Origin: Camellia lanceoleosa
Taxonomy: Eukaryota > Streptophyta > Magnoliopsida > Ericales > Theaceae
Length of the DNA stretch: 64,000 nucleotides
Assembly: GCA_025200525.1 (NCBI GenBank)
Contig: CM045770.1
Span: 136,800,200-136,864,199 of the forward strand
Reading direction: 5' to 3'
Each line of letters opens with the position of its first letter. Position 1 is the stretch's first letter. Below are positions 53,423 through 64,000 of the stretch, one piece after another. The notes below the pieces were generated by a model. It was not told where the DNA came from. It saw nothing but the letters and a program-made list of their open reading frames with translations, and made no database searches. Both the position numbers and the translations under genes were made by a program.

Positions 53423-56400
53423 CTAGAAAATAAAACCAAGAAAAAAAATGCAGTTTAGTCAGTGATGTTATGCTCATCATTCAAAGGGAATACTGAAATA
53501 AATGCTAGCCACCTCATTTCTTACCAACATTTTCACAGAACAAGTAAGATCCTCAAAAGTAAATGAGGCATCAATACATAATTATTTTGGCCAGAGGTTT
53601 CATTGTTTCGTGAAACACCCATGACAGGAAATCAACAATTTGAAACAAAGGAGAGAATTTCAATTACCTTTCATGTGAGTATAAAAATTCCAAATATATC
53701 TTTTGAGAACAATAAGCTAAGCCCAATAATGTGCTAGAGACTACCTGGCAAAACACAAAGGTGTTGAATATTAAAGTATCGAGAACATCACTAGCATCTG
53801 AACCTTCGAGTCTCAAAAGATTCTTCCCATCAAAATATAGAACTCCAAGGACAGCCAATTGATAAATACTCTGACCAATAATATTTCTCCACATGGCCAT
53901 GGTGATAAAACTCACTCCTCTACCAACAGGAGGCCTATTCATAAGTCCATCATTAGGCGGTTCTGTAGCCAGTGCCAATGCACCTAGAGTGTCCATGATC
54001 AGGTTGACCCAAAGCAACTGTACAGCCGTAAGAGGAGCAGATCCTGGAATTTATGAGGAATATTGTTATTGTTTGGGTATTGTAATAAAAGGATAAAAAA
54101 AAATTAAAAAAAAAAAAATCAGTTTAGACCGAGAAACCTGTGATGCATGCAGAAACAAAATTGAGCATAAGAGCAACAACATTGACAGTCAATTGGAATT
54201 GCACAAACTTCTGAATGTTGATATATACCGCACGCCCCCATTTGCCTAAATTTACTATGGTGGAAAAATTGTCATCCAATATGATCACATCGGCGCTTTC
54301 TTTTGCAACCTGTAGTTATTGTTCACAAAATAGTTTAGGTAAAGAAACACAATGAAATTGAAATAACATTAGATGAGATGATTAAGCAATGAAAATGATT
54401 TCAGTTATACAAGTTCAAAGTGTGTAAAAAGTCTCCATTACAAATACTACTTAAGGTGAACAACTCAGTAGATCCAATGATATGTTAATTTCATGCACGT
54501 CAAGACTGTTGCCATAAACTTAATGCCATATATAAAACAATGGTCCGTAAAGAAATACTCTTACATAGTATTGTTATACTAAAATTTGTCCATGTCAAAT
54601 ATGCTTTGTTGAGTAGAGAACTACCATTTTGGGGCATATAAATGATTAATTGGCAGATTCAGAGTAACTGTAATCAAAGAATGACAGTATGATCTTACAT
54701 TCCATGACTTTGAAAGGGGGATTGTCTGCTTGATGATCTACATTTTGTGCCAGTTCAGAACTTCTAACTTGGGTTATTTGCGTAAGCTAGTGAATTATGT
54801 CACAGTGGGTTTAAAACCTTCTCTATTGGAGAGTTTTTTCCACTGTAAATCATTGTCTCCTATGCGTGTGATTGCTTATTCTTATTGTGGATGAATGCTC
54901 TTCCTCACGGCTAAACTAAATTGATTTGGCTTTGACATTACTAATTAATATTGCAGTTAGTGATCCTTGAAATAAAATTGATTTTTTTTTTTTTTCTAAA
55001 AGAATTTAGCACATAAAGAGATCCACAAGTTTATGCTCCCCATCGGGCCTAACTTTCTCTTCATTGTTTGGTTTTCTTACATAGCAATATTAACAAGTGC
55101 ACAACAAAAATGAATGTTATTTTTGGATTTGGCACTAACAATGTATAATTTTATCAGCCACTACATTTATGCTTTAGACAATAAACCCAAGACTCCCAAA
55201 AATGATAAAGCTCTTTCATATATATATATATCAGAATAAGGTGCAGTATAATTTCTTTCATTGTTCTCATTTTTTACTTATCCTCAAATCTATCTTCACA
55301 TATTTTTTTCTAGAATCTTATCAGTTATGCACAAAGATTAGAAAGAAAGAAAAAAAAAGGTGCTTCATTCTTCCTTTTCTCTTTTAAAGCATGATACATT
55401 GTCAGTGTTTCACATCCTCCTTTGTCATTCTAATAATTTTATAAATTTAAAAATGTTATATTCATTCTTATAAATATCTCTATGCCAAGGTTTACTTAAG
55501 TGTGTCTTAATGATTTTTTTTCTGCCCCCCTCCCCTGCTGTTACTTTTCAATTTCCCCAGTTCAATGTGTCATGTTCTAGTTAGATCCAGAATCAATCAA
55601 ACAGTGATCTCGTTTGTAGGGTTCAATTAATCCTAGCTTGAAGTCATATGCAATTTACCAAATGTTATCATTGCAAGTGAAATGCAGCTGGTAAAGTCAT
55701 AAGTTATAAACAACTTACCTTTTTAATATGAAAAAAGGGAAAAATGAAAAACACGAGAATCAGTGTAATGCGTTTCCTAGAAAATAATATATTCAAACTT
55801 TCCTGTAAAGAAGAAAAATAGTATCTAGAGGAAGGAAAACAAGAAAAGTACTGTATTAGTGAGCAGAATGACTGACCTCTGTTCCTGCTATGCCCATAGC
55901 AAGTCCAATGTCTGACTCATGCAAAGCAGGAGCGTCATTAGTCCCATCACCAGTAACTGCCACAACCTCCTCAAACATATACCTCAAATGGGTTACCAAC
56001 TTGTGCTTGTCTGAAGGTGAGGACCGAGCCATTACCTGTATTCACGACCATAAGCATATCAGAAAACAAGTGAATCTTCACCATTATGTATAACAAAAAA
56101 TGATAGAAATTAATGCAATTGACTCCAAACCTGAATTCTAGGTATTATATCCTTCAATTCCTCGGGAGATTTGCTACAAAAATCTAGTCCTTCAATGGCC
56201 AAACCATCTTCTGTGAGTATACCACATTCTGTAGCAATAGCTTTTGCTGTGTTGATATTATCACCGGTGACCATCCGAACAGTAATTCCTGCTGCCAAAC
56301 AAGTTTTAACTGCATCCTTGACGCCTGGGCGAACTGGATCCTTAATACCTACAACTGCTATCAATGTATAGCCACTATCAGGGATGCTATTTTCATTGAA

Positions 56401-58223
56401 AACATTGTCAATATCCTTATATGTCAAGCAGAGAGTTCTCAAAGCTTTCGAGGCAAAACTGTTTATGATTTCTTCAACATCCCTTGCCTGTTCTTCAGAC
56501 ATGTGATCAGGTTCTCCATTGCTATCAACAATCTTGTCGCACGTTCTTAAAATTATCTCTGATGCACCTTTGCAAAATGCACGGAGGCCACCATCCGGAA
56601 GAGCCACAAGCACAGACATTTTTTTCTTGACAGAATTAAAAGGCTCAACTTTTAGTATCTTAAACTCCTTACGTTGAGCATCAAAATCACCACCCAAAAG
56701 CAACCCATATTCTAACAATGCCGATTCAGTTGCTGTGCCCAAAATTGAATTCTTTCCATCTTTATCCTTCACAACCTCAGCGCCCGTGTTTTGAAATATA
56801 GCCTGCAAGAGGATGTTTAAAGCCTTTTCTGGTATATCTCCACCCTCACTACTTTTTATTTCTGTTTCTTTTCCACAAATCCATATCTTATTAACTACCA
56901 TATGGTTTGTTGTTAACGTTCCAGTCTTATCTGTACAAATACAAGTGGCAGAACCCATTGTCTCGCATGCTGCAAGGTTCCTAACAAGTGCCCTCTCATC
57001 CATTAACTTCTTCATTGCAAAGGCAAGACTCAATGTCACTGCCAGTGGTAGTCCTTCTGGGACAGCGACAACAAGGATAGTCACTGCAATGGCAAAGTAA
57101 TTCAAAAGCTCCAATGCATCACTGGAAGACCAATCAGTGAACTCATGGTGAATTGCTTTCTCCAACAGAAACCTTCCTATCAGCACCAAAAATGTCAGCA
57201 CCGCGAAACCCAAACCAATCTTACCAATGATCGTGGCAACGCCATTTAGCTTCACCTGCAATGGGGTCTCATCTTCTCCCCCCTCACTAAGAGTCTCCAT
57301 CAATTTACCCCATTCTGTTCTCATTCCAACAGTAGTTACTAACATCATACCTGACCCATCTTGCACCATCGTTCCTCCTAGAAGAAAAGGATTTTCTTTA
57401 CAAATGTTCACTGGCTCGCTCTCACCAGACAAACTTGATTCGTCAATCACCAAACTGTATCCTGATATAAATAACCCATCAGCTGGAACTTGATCACCGA
57501 TGAATAGATGAACGATATCTCCAACAACCAAATCATATATCTCCACCTTCTGTCTGTATCCGTCTCTAGTGACTTGGACAATAATCTTTTTCTTTTCTTT
57601 ATCCAAATCCTTAAATTGCAACGATTGGTTGTAATCACTGACTGCAGTGACAATAACTACCAAAAATATACTGAGTATGATTCCCAAACCATCATACATT
57701 CCCTGTGGCCACCCATCAGAGGCAAGTCCTACACCTATAGAAACTACAGCACAAACTATTAGGATTATAAGGGTTATGTCATGCAGTGCATCCCATACAA
57801 ACATCCAAAAGCTTCTAGAAGGTTTCTCTGTATGTTTGTTGAAGCCATATGTCTTTTGCCTGATAGGTATGTCACTTGTTTTGACACCTTCACTTAATGG
57901 GACATTAAGTCGTGTTGCAATGCCCTCAACTTCTCCGAAGAATTCCAACCACTTGGTGTCATGGCTACGAACAAGAGAAGCAAGTTGATAAGGGGAAATT
58001 CTAAAGCCTGCTGCTCTGGCCTCTTCAGAAAGCACATCATCTGGGTCAGCAGGAGCAGCTGCAGCAGAAGATAATAATAAAAAAAACAAAATAAATGAAG
58101 AATAAGTAGGTTGAACCTAATCACATTAAAAAAAACTTTCAATTGGTGTAATGATTTGAAAGATATACCATCAAGAAACCTGACTGCTGCCTTTTGAACA
58201 ATGAAGAATACTCGTAGTTCTTC
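53117..58223 (-). CDS. ACA: Autoinhibited Ca2+-ATPase (ACA4/ACA11-type), six exons, 5' exon missing
   Basis: The visible exons join in frame to 972 residues of a P-type IIB Ca2+ pump, which exports cytosolic Ca2+ across the vacuolar, ER or plasma membrane and is activated by calmodulin. Seen: the [10 protein letters not shown] entry, [31 protein letters not shown] (TGES-type actuator loop), [20 protein letters not shown] (M4), [20 protein letters not shown] (phosphorylated Asp), [32 protein letters not shown] (hinge), and C-terminal helices to [10 protein letters not shown]. All junctions are GT-AG and phases agree (55+1928+159+172+299+303 coding bases). The family is about 1020-1030 residues, so roughly the first 55, including the expected calmodulin-binding autoinhibitory segment, are not found. 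The C-terminal sequence is closest to ACA4/ACA11 by eye. Confidence 0.92.
53745..54043 (-). CDS. ACA: Ca2+-ATPase exon, 299 bp
   Basis: The acceptor is 'aattccag/gatctg' and the donor 'tgccag/gtagtc'. It encodes [20 protein letters not shown] (M6 with the Ca2+-coordinating Asn/Asp), the segment to [15 protein letters not shown], and IFNTFVFCQ. Confidence 0.94.
54138..54309 (-). CDS. ACA: Ca2+-ATPase exon, 172 bp
   Basis: The acceptor is 'aactacag/gttgca' and the donor 'atcacag/gtttct'. It encodes [19 protein letters not shown] through the M5 region [13 protein letters not shown] and NFVSACITG. Confidence 0.94.
54310..55876 (-). other. Ca2+-ATPase intron, 1567 bp
   Basis: This is the longest intron found in the gene. 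It is AT-rich with a poly-A/T run near 54980 and no recognised transposable element ends. Confidence 0.6.
55877..56035 (-). CDS. ACA: Ca2+-ATPase exon, 159 bp
   Basis: The acceptor is 'aatacag/gtaatg' and the donor 'acagag/gtcagt'. It encodes [17 protein letters not shown] through the hinge motif [10 protein letters not shown] to GIAGTE, in phase 0 at both ends. Confidence 0.94.
56131..58058 (-). CDS. ACA: Ca2+-ATPase large exon, 1928 bp
   Basis: The acceptor is 'tctgctgcag/ctgctc' and the donor 'attcag/gtttgg'. It encodes [19 protein letters not shown] through DIIPRIQ: transmembrane helices 1-4, the actuator domain, the phosphorylation site and most of the nucleotide-binding domain. Confidence 0.95.
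58169..58223 (-). CDS. ACA: Ca2+-ATPase exon (first one found), 55 bp
   Basis: The acceptor is 'cttaccag/gaagaa' and the donor 'cttgatg/gtatat'. It encodes [18 protein letters not shown], which aligns with the family's EKIRV-x-x-YVQKAA-x-x-FID. It must be preceded by at least one further coding exon. Confidence 0.85.
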
Positions 58224-58969
58224 CTGGTAAGAAAGGCAGAAAGATAGAATTAGGGATATGATAAGTGGGAGTCTTGCACACTGGGTATGGCCTTTTTTTG
58301 ATGTTAAGAAATTAGAGAACAACAAAACCTTTTGCTTTAGGTATTGAGAATTTTTCATACCCGTGGTTTGGATATCAGTTTAAGCAGCAAGAACCTAGCA
58401 TTTCTATGGAGGTCCAAAATGGATCAACTGAAGGCAGAGAAGAAGGTAAACCGTCATAGACAAAGGCAAATACTATCTGAATTGAAGTTTACTTCAATTC
58501 TTCATATTATGTGGAAAATGTAGTGTTTTTTTTTTTTTTACTTTTTTTGTTTTTTTTTTTTAAAAGTTAGCATGAGTTGTAAGGTGTGCTAATACAATCT
58601 TTTAGCTTGCTTAGGGGCAGCCATGAAGAGACTCAAATACATAGGGTGACAAGAAAAGTTCTACCAACTGTTTGGATAAAGGACAAAGATCGTAGGTAAG
58701 GGAAATTTATAAAAATCTCCCCTTCTTTACAGTTTGGAACATTTAATATGGAGGGATTTAGGTCCATATACAATCATGTGAGGTGATTTGGAGTGGCAAA
58801 AGGAGAAGTGCAACATTTCAGCCAAATAAAAAATTCATCAAAATGATTATTGAGAGTTCCTTTCCTTCCTATTTCTGCTTTTCTCCATAACAAAACCACA
58901 TAAACTTTTTAAAGCTTAAATTTTCTCTGCTCTGCTCTGCTCTGCTCTTCTCTTCTTCTTTTTCTTTTT
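58224..58969. other. Upstream of the found ATPase exons, no exon 1 recognised
   Basis: The minus strand was searched for the family N terminus (RWRxxVxxVKNxxRRFR type), and nothing convincing was found. Small pyrimidine repeats (tctgc)n occur at 58923-58945. The missing exon may lie beyond the retroposon and gypsy element, outside the window. Confidence 0.45.
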
Positions 58970-60290
58970 CTTTTTTTTTTTTTTTTGATCAGCAAAGAAA
59001 AATTTCATTTAACAGCATGAAATTAAAAGTACAGGAATATGAGATGCATCGAGAGAGATTCGGAAGTATAAAAATACCCCTACTACTACTACTCGCATCC
59101 ATACAACCAACCCCTAAGCCTCTCGATTTTTTTTTTAAAAAGTTAAGAAGAACTTAACTAGTAAATTAAAATACATGAATCCTCAAATGATAACCCACAA
59201 AGACACCCAAAACAAACTAAAGAACTAAACAAGACCCACGATACTGAGCCTCACGCCTGCACCTGATTACAACCCCACAAGCCCACTCCTATGCTAACAC
59301 CCTAAGCACACGCCACCTCTGTTGCAGCCACACTACCAACGCCTCAGCTGCAGCCTTACACCACCTACGCTTCTGCTGCTGCAGCCTACACCACCTACGC
59401 CTCTGCTGCCCACACCACGCCAAGCCGAGAAAAAACTCTCCGGCCGAGTGAGACACCAAGCCAACACCGGACAGCAGCACCAAGATGACAATGCAGCACC
59501 AGGACCCAAGTTCACACCCTCCACCTACACCTCTTCTTCTACTTACACACCCCCAAGTTCTTCTTCTTACTTACACCTGCTGCAACTCCAAGATCCGCTG
59601 CCGACCAAGACCCAAGATCTTCTACTTTCTCTCCAAGACCCAAGTACACACCCTCCACCTACGTCTCTTCTTCTATCACACCCCCAAGATCACACCCTCT
59701 TCTTCTTCCAAGACCCACTGCATAACCAGGAACCAAGTTCTTCTTCTATCTCACACCCGCTGCCTCTCCCCTGCTGCAATGATCTTCTACTTTCGCACAC
59801 CCAAGTTCTTCTACTTTCTGACACCCACTGCTGATCCAAAACCCGACCAAAACACCTACCAACCGCTGTGATACCACCATTCATATGGAAGAATTTCACC
59901 CCTCAAACTCTCACCCGAACGGAGCGCACGAATGAAAACCAGACAGATCTGGAACACCCAAACAGAGCATCGAAACAACTCCAAAAATCTGAACCAGTGA
60001 ACACCCCTCAAGCTCCAACTCGCACAAGAGCGCTCGAGTGAAGATCCGCAGCACACACCACCAGCTATTACACCACACACCAAGGTGGGAAGATCATGGG
60101 GGAAACAAGTTTATTAAAGGAAGAAACTACCAACCAAACGACGGAAAAAGCTAAGGCCAGCCGACTGCCATAGCCAAAGGCGGCGGCCAGCCGGCCCAAC
60201 GGAGGCCCCGAGTTCCCAATCTCCAATATACTAGATTGGCAATTATGCATAACGAATACACCATATGAAACAGATTCAGACATTCCATAT
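58970..60290 (-). mobile_element. Retroposon-like segment with A-rich tail
   Basis: On the minus strand, this GC-richer block ends at 'tttttctttgctgatcaaaa' followed by a long A/AG-rich tail (58950-58985). It contains degenerate tandem repeats of an 'gaacttgggtgtg-aagtaga' kind (59490-59840), and its long S/P-rich or W/G-rich frames just translate these. It looks like a SINE/LINE-derived or processed sequence. No reverse transcriptase was seen and no target duplication was confirmed. Confidence 0.4.
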
Positions 60291-60376
60291 TCACAAAATC
60301 AAATGGAATTTTTTTTGTGAGAATGTTCATCCATTGTTGTTAGCATTTTCTTCTGGTTTAAAACAACACAACATTG

Positions 60377-62082
60377 TGTAAAACCCAAGTTGTGTGTAGG
60401 ATTATTTTGTTTTATAGATTAGTAATTAAATTAATTTATATGGGTCATTTATTAATATCAAAAAATTAGTTATGAGATGGCATTATATTTCCTATTACTT
60501 AGATGGGTAATTTTGTAACTTTGAGAAATTAGGTTAATAAGCCCACCTATTGTGGCTTTAAGTCTTGGAAAACAAACGAAACAGAGGCTGTGAATTGCTC
60601 CATAGGCGGCTAGGGTTTGAGAAGGTAAAAGAAATAGAGAAGAGAGGTTCAAGTGAGGCTACAATAGGGATTGAAGGCAGCACGTTGGTGATTTTGGGAC
60701 ACTCATTGGTTAAGGTAAAATCTGCCTTTACTGTTAATTATTAAGTTTATGTTGAGGAATTTAACAATCAATGCATTAAAGGGATTTGGAAGATCTATAG
60801 GTGCCTACTTAGGTTTTGAGAATTGGGTGCAATGTGTAAGTGTAACTTTGGGTGGGTAATAGAAACAATGGAATTTTGTATCATGGATCAGGGTGTGTTT
60901 TGACTTTTGGGTTTTGTATATTAGGTAAGGTGTGTTTGGCTATTGAATTGGGTGGATTGATTTGGTGTCTCTTGGATTTTAAGCGCATATATATATATAT
61001 ATAATGGGTTCTTGTTGATGTGTGAAAGACATCAAAATATTAATTTATTTGAGGTTCTATTTATTAGGTTTATGTGATTGAAGTGGTGGAGTTGGGTGTT
61101 TGGAGTTGGTGATTGGAGTGTTATTTCTAAGCGTTTGAGGTAAGTAACCCTCTATCACTGTTGGTTCATTTTTATTCCTATCGAATCGTTTAAAATAATA
61201 AATATATATTTATAGCCTTCGTGTTCTCTTAAAATAAAACATGGGTCAAGTATAAAACAACATCGAATATTATTATGAAAGTTATTTGAATATTTTGTAA
61301 AACTATTCTGAAAATTATACCAAATGTTTATTTCGAAAATATCGAATATTTTATTTGAAAGTTGTGTATTGTTTGAATTTTGAACATCACTCTAGTCTGA
61401 CTATGATTTGGACCCTAGCCAATGGGGGTTATTTATTGGCACAGAAACTAGTTTCTTTTGGGGCTTTACCACCGGCCTATGTGTGGTTCTGGGCCTTGTC
61501 ACGGGCTAAGTGACCATAGTCATTAAGACTCGGGTTTTGTGAATCGAATCATTGAACTATCTGAATATCGAACCATCGATTTGAACAACGAATTACTTTG
61601 AATTATCACATTGGCTTTTTATTTAAAATGTATTGTACATTGTTTATTTTTAGCTTTGAAACCATCTTACAAATAATTGTTCATTTATTGAACTGTAGAA
61701 AAATTATATTTATTAGTTATCGATTTCTTTATTTATTTTTGTATACTTGATCCAGCTAGCAGTGATGGTTGGTTATTTACTGGGCTTTCTAGCTTACCCT
61801 TATTTTTTTTTCAGATTCTGAAGAGTAGAGCTGCGTGGGATTTTTACATGTGAAAGTGCTGAGAGTAGGACTGTGATTTAAGTACTTAGATTATTGTTTT
61901 GTTAGTGGATTAAATTAGTGGACTTTTTCATATAAGAACTATTTATTTTTATGGATTTTGGCATTATGACAATTAAGGATTTAATTTGAGTATTTTACAT
62001 TGTGGGTTATGTGATTGGATTTTTAGCCTTGCATGCTCACTTATATGAGTGTCTTGGCGTTGTCCGGAGCTTGGGCGTGACA
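60377..62082 (+). repeat. Gypsy 5' LTR, about 1.7 kb
   Basis: It starts TGTAAAACCC and ends GGGCGTGACA, followed by the PBS TGGTATCGAGC at 62089. The 3' part has 'gggctttctagcttaccctt' and a downstream 'cagattctgaagagtag', features shared by chromovirus LTRs. The other LTR lies outside the window. Confidence 0.7.
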
Positions 62083-62410
62083 ATTTTATGGTATCGAGCA
62101 GGTTGTAATTTTAAAAGTTGGTATAGAATAGTGGTGAGATTGGGTAGATGTAGGATTGGGACGCTTATAATTTGATAAAATGTTAATTTTATTTACGTGC
62201 TATAGGGACTTGAGAATAGAATAAGATGAGGTTTTATTATTGATGCATATAGGTTGCAATGGAACATGAGGAGACATTGGCAAATATGGCTAGGAATACA
62301 CGCCAGGGTCAAACGAATCGACGAACTGATAATAACAATCGGTGAGGGAATGTGATTAATATTGGTAGTGGTTCTCAAGCAGTCAGAGGAAATCAGGGGC
62401 AAGAGTTGAA
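62083..62410 (+). pseudogene. Gypsy PBS, leader and gag start, truncated
   Basis: The PBS is followed by a short frame from ATG at 62261 (MEHEETLANMARNTRQGQ, then a stop at 62344). It jumps directly into RT at about 62400, so most of gag and the protease are deleted. Confidence 0.55.
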
Positions 62411-63130
62411 GGAACAATTATAAGAGTTACTAGATAAGGGCTTTATTAGGCCTAGTGTTTCTCCTTGGGGTGTGCCCGTTTTATTTGTGAAAAAGAAGGA
62501 TGGTAGTTTTTGCCTTTACATTGATTATAGAGGGTTGAACAAGGTAACAATTCGAAATAAATATCATTTGCCTAGGATAAATGACTCATTTGATCAATTG
62601 CAAGGAGCACAAGTCTTTTCTAAGATTGACCTTCGTTCTAGATATCATCAGTTGAAGGTTAAAGCGGAAGATATACCTAAGACAGCCTTCCAAACTAGAT
62701 ATGGGCATTATGAATTTTTAGTGATGTCGTTTGGGTTGACCAATACGCCTGCAGCTTTTATGGATTTAACGAACAGAGTATTTAAACCCTTTCTTAGATC
62801 AGTTTGTGGTAATTTTTTATTTATGACATTCTTGTGTACTTGAAGAGTAAAGAGCAGCATGAAGAACATCTGAGAATAGTGTTGCAGATATTAAGGGAGA
62901 AGAAATTTTTTTTGCTAAATTAAAGAAGTGTGAATTTTGGCTGGAGAGTGTATCATTTTTGGGTCATGTGATATCTAGAGATGGGGTGTCTGTTGACCCC
63001 AAGAAAGTGGAGGCGGTGGTAGAGTGGAATAGGCCTACTAGTGTCACTTTGAAATTGTAGTTTTTGGGTTTAGCAGGATATTATAGAAGGTTTGTTAAGG
63101 AATTTTCTGAATTTCTATACCTTTGACTTG
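62400..63130 (+). pseudogene. Gypsy (Tekay/Del-like) reverse transcriptase, inactivated
   Basis: Frames read [78 protein letters not shown], and, after a frameshift, a degraded catalytic box near 62815, then KLKKCEFWLESVSFLGHVIS and LAGYYRRFVKEFSEF. The usual I/V-D-D has become IYD at 62821-62829 along with an extra base. Stops interrupt it further. Confidence 0.8.
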
Positions 63131-63815
63131 TTTAACACAAAAAGGGGTTAAATTTGAATGGTCGAAGATTGTGAGAAGAGTTTCGGGATCTAAAGAGTCG
63201 ATTAGTGTGTGTTCGAGACTTATAGTTCCATCCGGAGATGAAGGTTTTACCATCTATAGTGATGCATCGAAGATGGGCTTGGGTTGTGTTACGTCTGAGC
63301 GATAAGGTAGTGGCATATGCGTCTAGGCAGTTGAAGCCATATGAGCAAATTATCCTACACATGATTTGGAGTTGGCTACAGTGGTGTTTGCATTGAAAAT
63401 CTAGAGGCACTAACTATATGGGGTGAAATGTGAGATATTCACTGATCATAAAAGTCTGAAGTATATTTTCACTCAAAAAGAATTGAATATGAGGCAAAGG
63501 CGATGGTTGGAGCTTTTAAAGGACTATGATTTGACTATCAATTATCATCCAGGAAAAGCCAATGCAGTGGCTGATGCCTTGAGTAGAAAGACCCCAAGTA
63601 ATTTGGCTACCTTGATCAGTGACCAAAAGAATATCTTGGAGGACTTGCGAAGGTTGAATATCGATATTAGATGGCATAACCATGGAGTGCAGTTGGCAAA
63701 CCTTAGAGTTCAACCCACATTGATTGATAGAATTAAAGATGCTCAGGGAAAAGATCCTCAGTTACAAAAACTTAAGGCTGAAATGGAAATAGGGCTACAG
63801 ATGGAATTTGTGTGA
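63123..63815 (+). pseudogene. Gypsy RNase H region
   Basis: It shows [67 protein letters not shown] and [18 protein letters not shown], the typical chromovirus order. A frameshift after GLGCV and several stops up to 63420 break the front half. The back half (63423-63815) is open. Confidence 0.82.
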
Positions 63816-64000
63816 ATAAAGATGGAACCTTGAGATTTGGAGAGAGGTTGTGTGTGCCTAATGATTTAGAGCTCAAGAGAGAAATCCTAGGAAAAGCTCA
63901 CAGTTCAGGGTATATCTTGCATTCTGGGAGCACTAAAATGTATAAAGACTTGAAGAGGAACTTTTGGTGGAATAATATGAAGAGGAAATTGCTCAAGATG
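63816..64000 (+). pseudogene. Gypsy integrase zinc-binding start, runs off the window
   Basis: After a TGA at 63813-63815 the same frame continues INKDGTLRFGERLCVPNDLE, then KREILGKAHSSGYILHSGST and DLKRNFWWNNMKRKL, the integrase HHCC entry. The CC part lies beyond the window edge. Confidence 0.75.

Noticed and set aside
58363..58430. Candidate first exon of the Ca2+-ATPase on the minus strand
   Set aside because: One frame gives HRNARFLLLKLISKPR next to plausible splice sites, but it does not align with the family's RWR/VKN/RRFR pattern well enough to call.
59322..59871. Pro/Ser/Thr-rich frames of up to 170 codons
   Set aside because: They read the antisense of degenerate tandem repeats in a retroposon-like block. 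No signal peptide or known domain is seen.

Overview
This is nuclear DNA from a flowering plant, most likely a eudicot and possibly woody (inference). It is AT-rich. It holds two spliced plant genes, a sugar-nucleotide transporter-like gene and an autoinhibited Ca2+-ATPase gene. Most of the rest is transposable-element sequence: Ty3/gypsy and Ty1/copia LTR elements, hAT- and Mutator-like MITEs, a Helitron, an integrated plant pararetrovirus and a short plastid-DNA insert. No bacterial-type operons, tRNA genes, rRNA genes or CRISPR arrays were seen.

Layout. 1-4480 is non-coding and AT-rich with two diverged tandem duplications. 4510-13796 is a retroelement graveyard: a decayed chromovirus-type gypsy (gag, protease, RT), an antisense Tat-type gypsy fragment, and two long LTRs separated by only about 1.1 kb. 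The first of these LTRs has a polypurine tract on its left and a primer-binding site on its right. 14029-14855 is a solo LTR. 14856-19576 holds a terminal-inverted-repeat element, a short RPA-like (DUF223) gene remnant, and a 440-bp foldback MITE with a 10-bp target duplication.

19577-50423 (+) is one four-exon gene for a 307-residue drug/metabolite-superfamily transporter close to the plant UDP-uronic-acid transporter group. Its coding sequence is under 1 kb, but its introns are about 9.6, 3.1 and 17.2 kb. Intron 1 carries a copia element (21251-29098) with intact 5-bp target duplications, an internal inverted segment made from a sibling copy, and an hAT-like element inside its 5' LTR. Intron 2 carries an hAT-like element and an AT-rich MITE. 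Intron 3 is a nest: a gypsy element with a split 5' LTR, a Helitron, an antisense florendovirus-like endogenous pararetrovirus, a young copia element (LTRs 2/184 different) inside the viral promoter, and several MITEs.

50827-51090 is a nuclear copy of the 3' part of plastid atpA. 53117-58223 (-) encodes 972 residues of an ACA4/ACA11-type Ca2+-ATPase in six exons. The N-terminal exon, about 55 residues with the expected calmodulin-binding region, was not found. 58970-60290 is a minus-strand retroposon-like segment with an A-rich tail. 60377-64000 (+) is another gypsy element (LTR, PBS, RT, RNase H, start of integrase) that runs off the window.

The two host genes converge (transporter +, ATPase -) with about 2.7 kb between their stop codons. 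Correct transporter expression would require splicing through more than 29 kb of repeats, many antisense.
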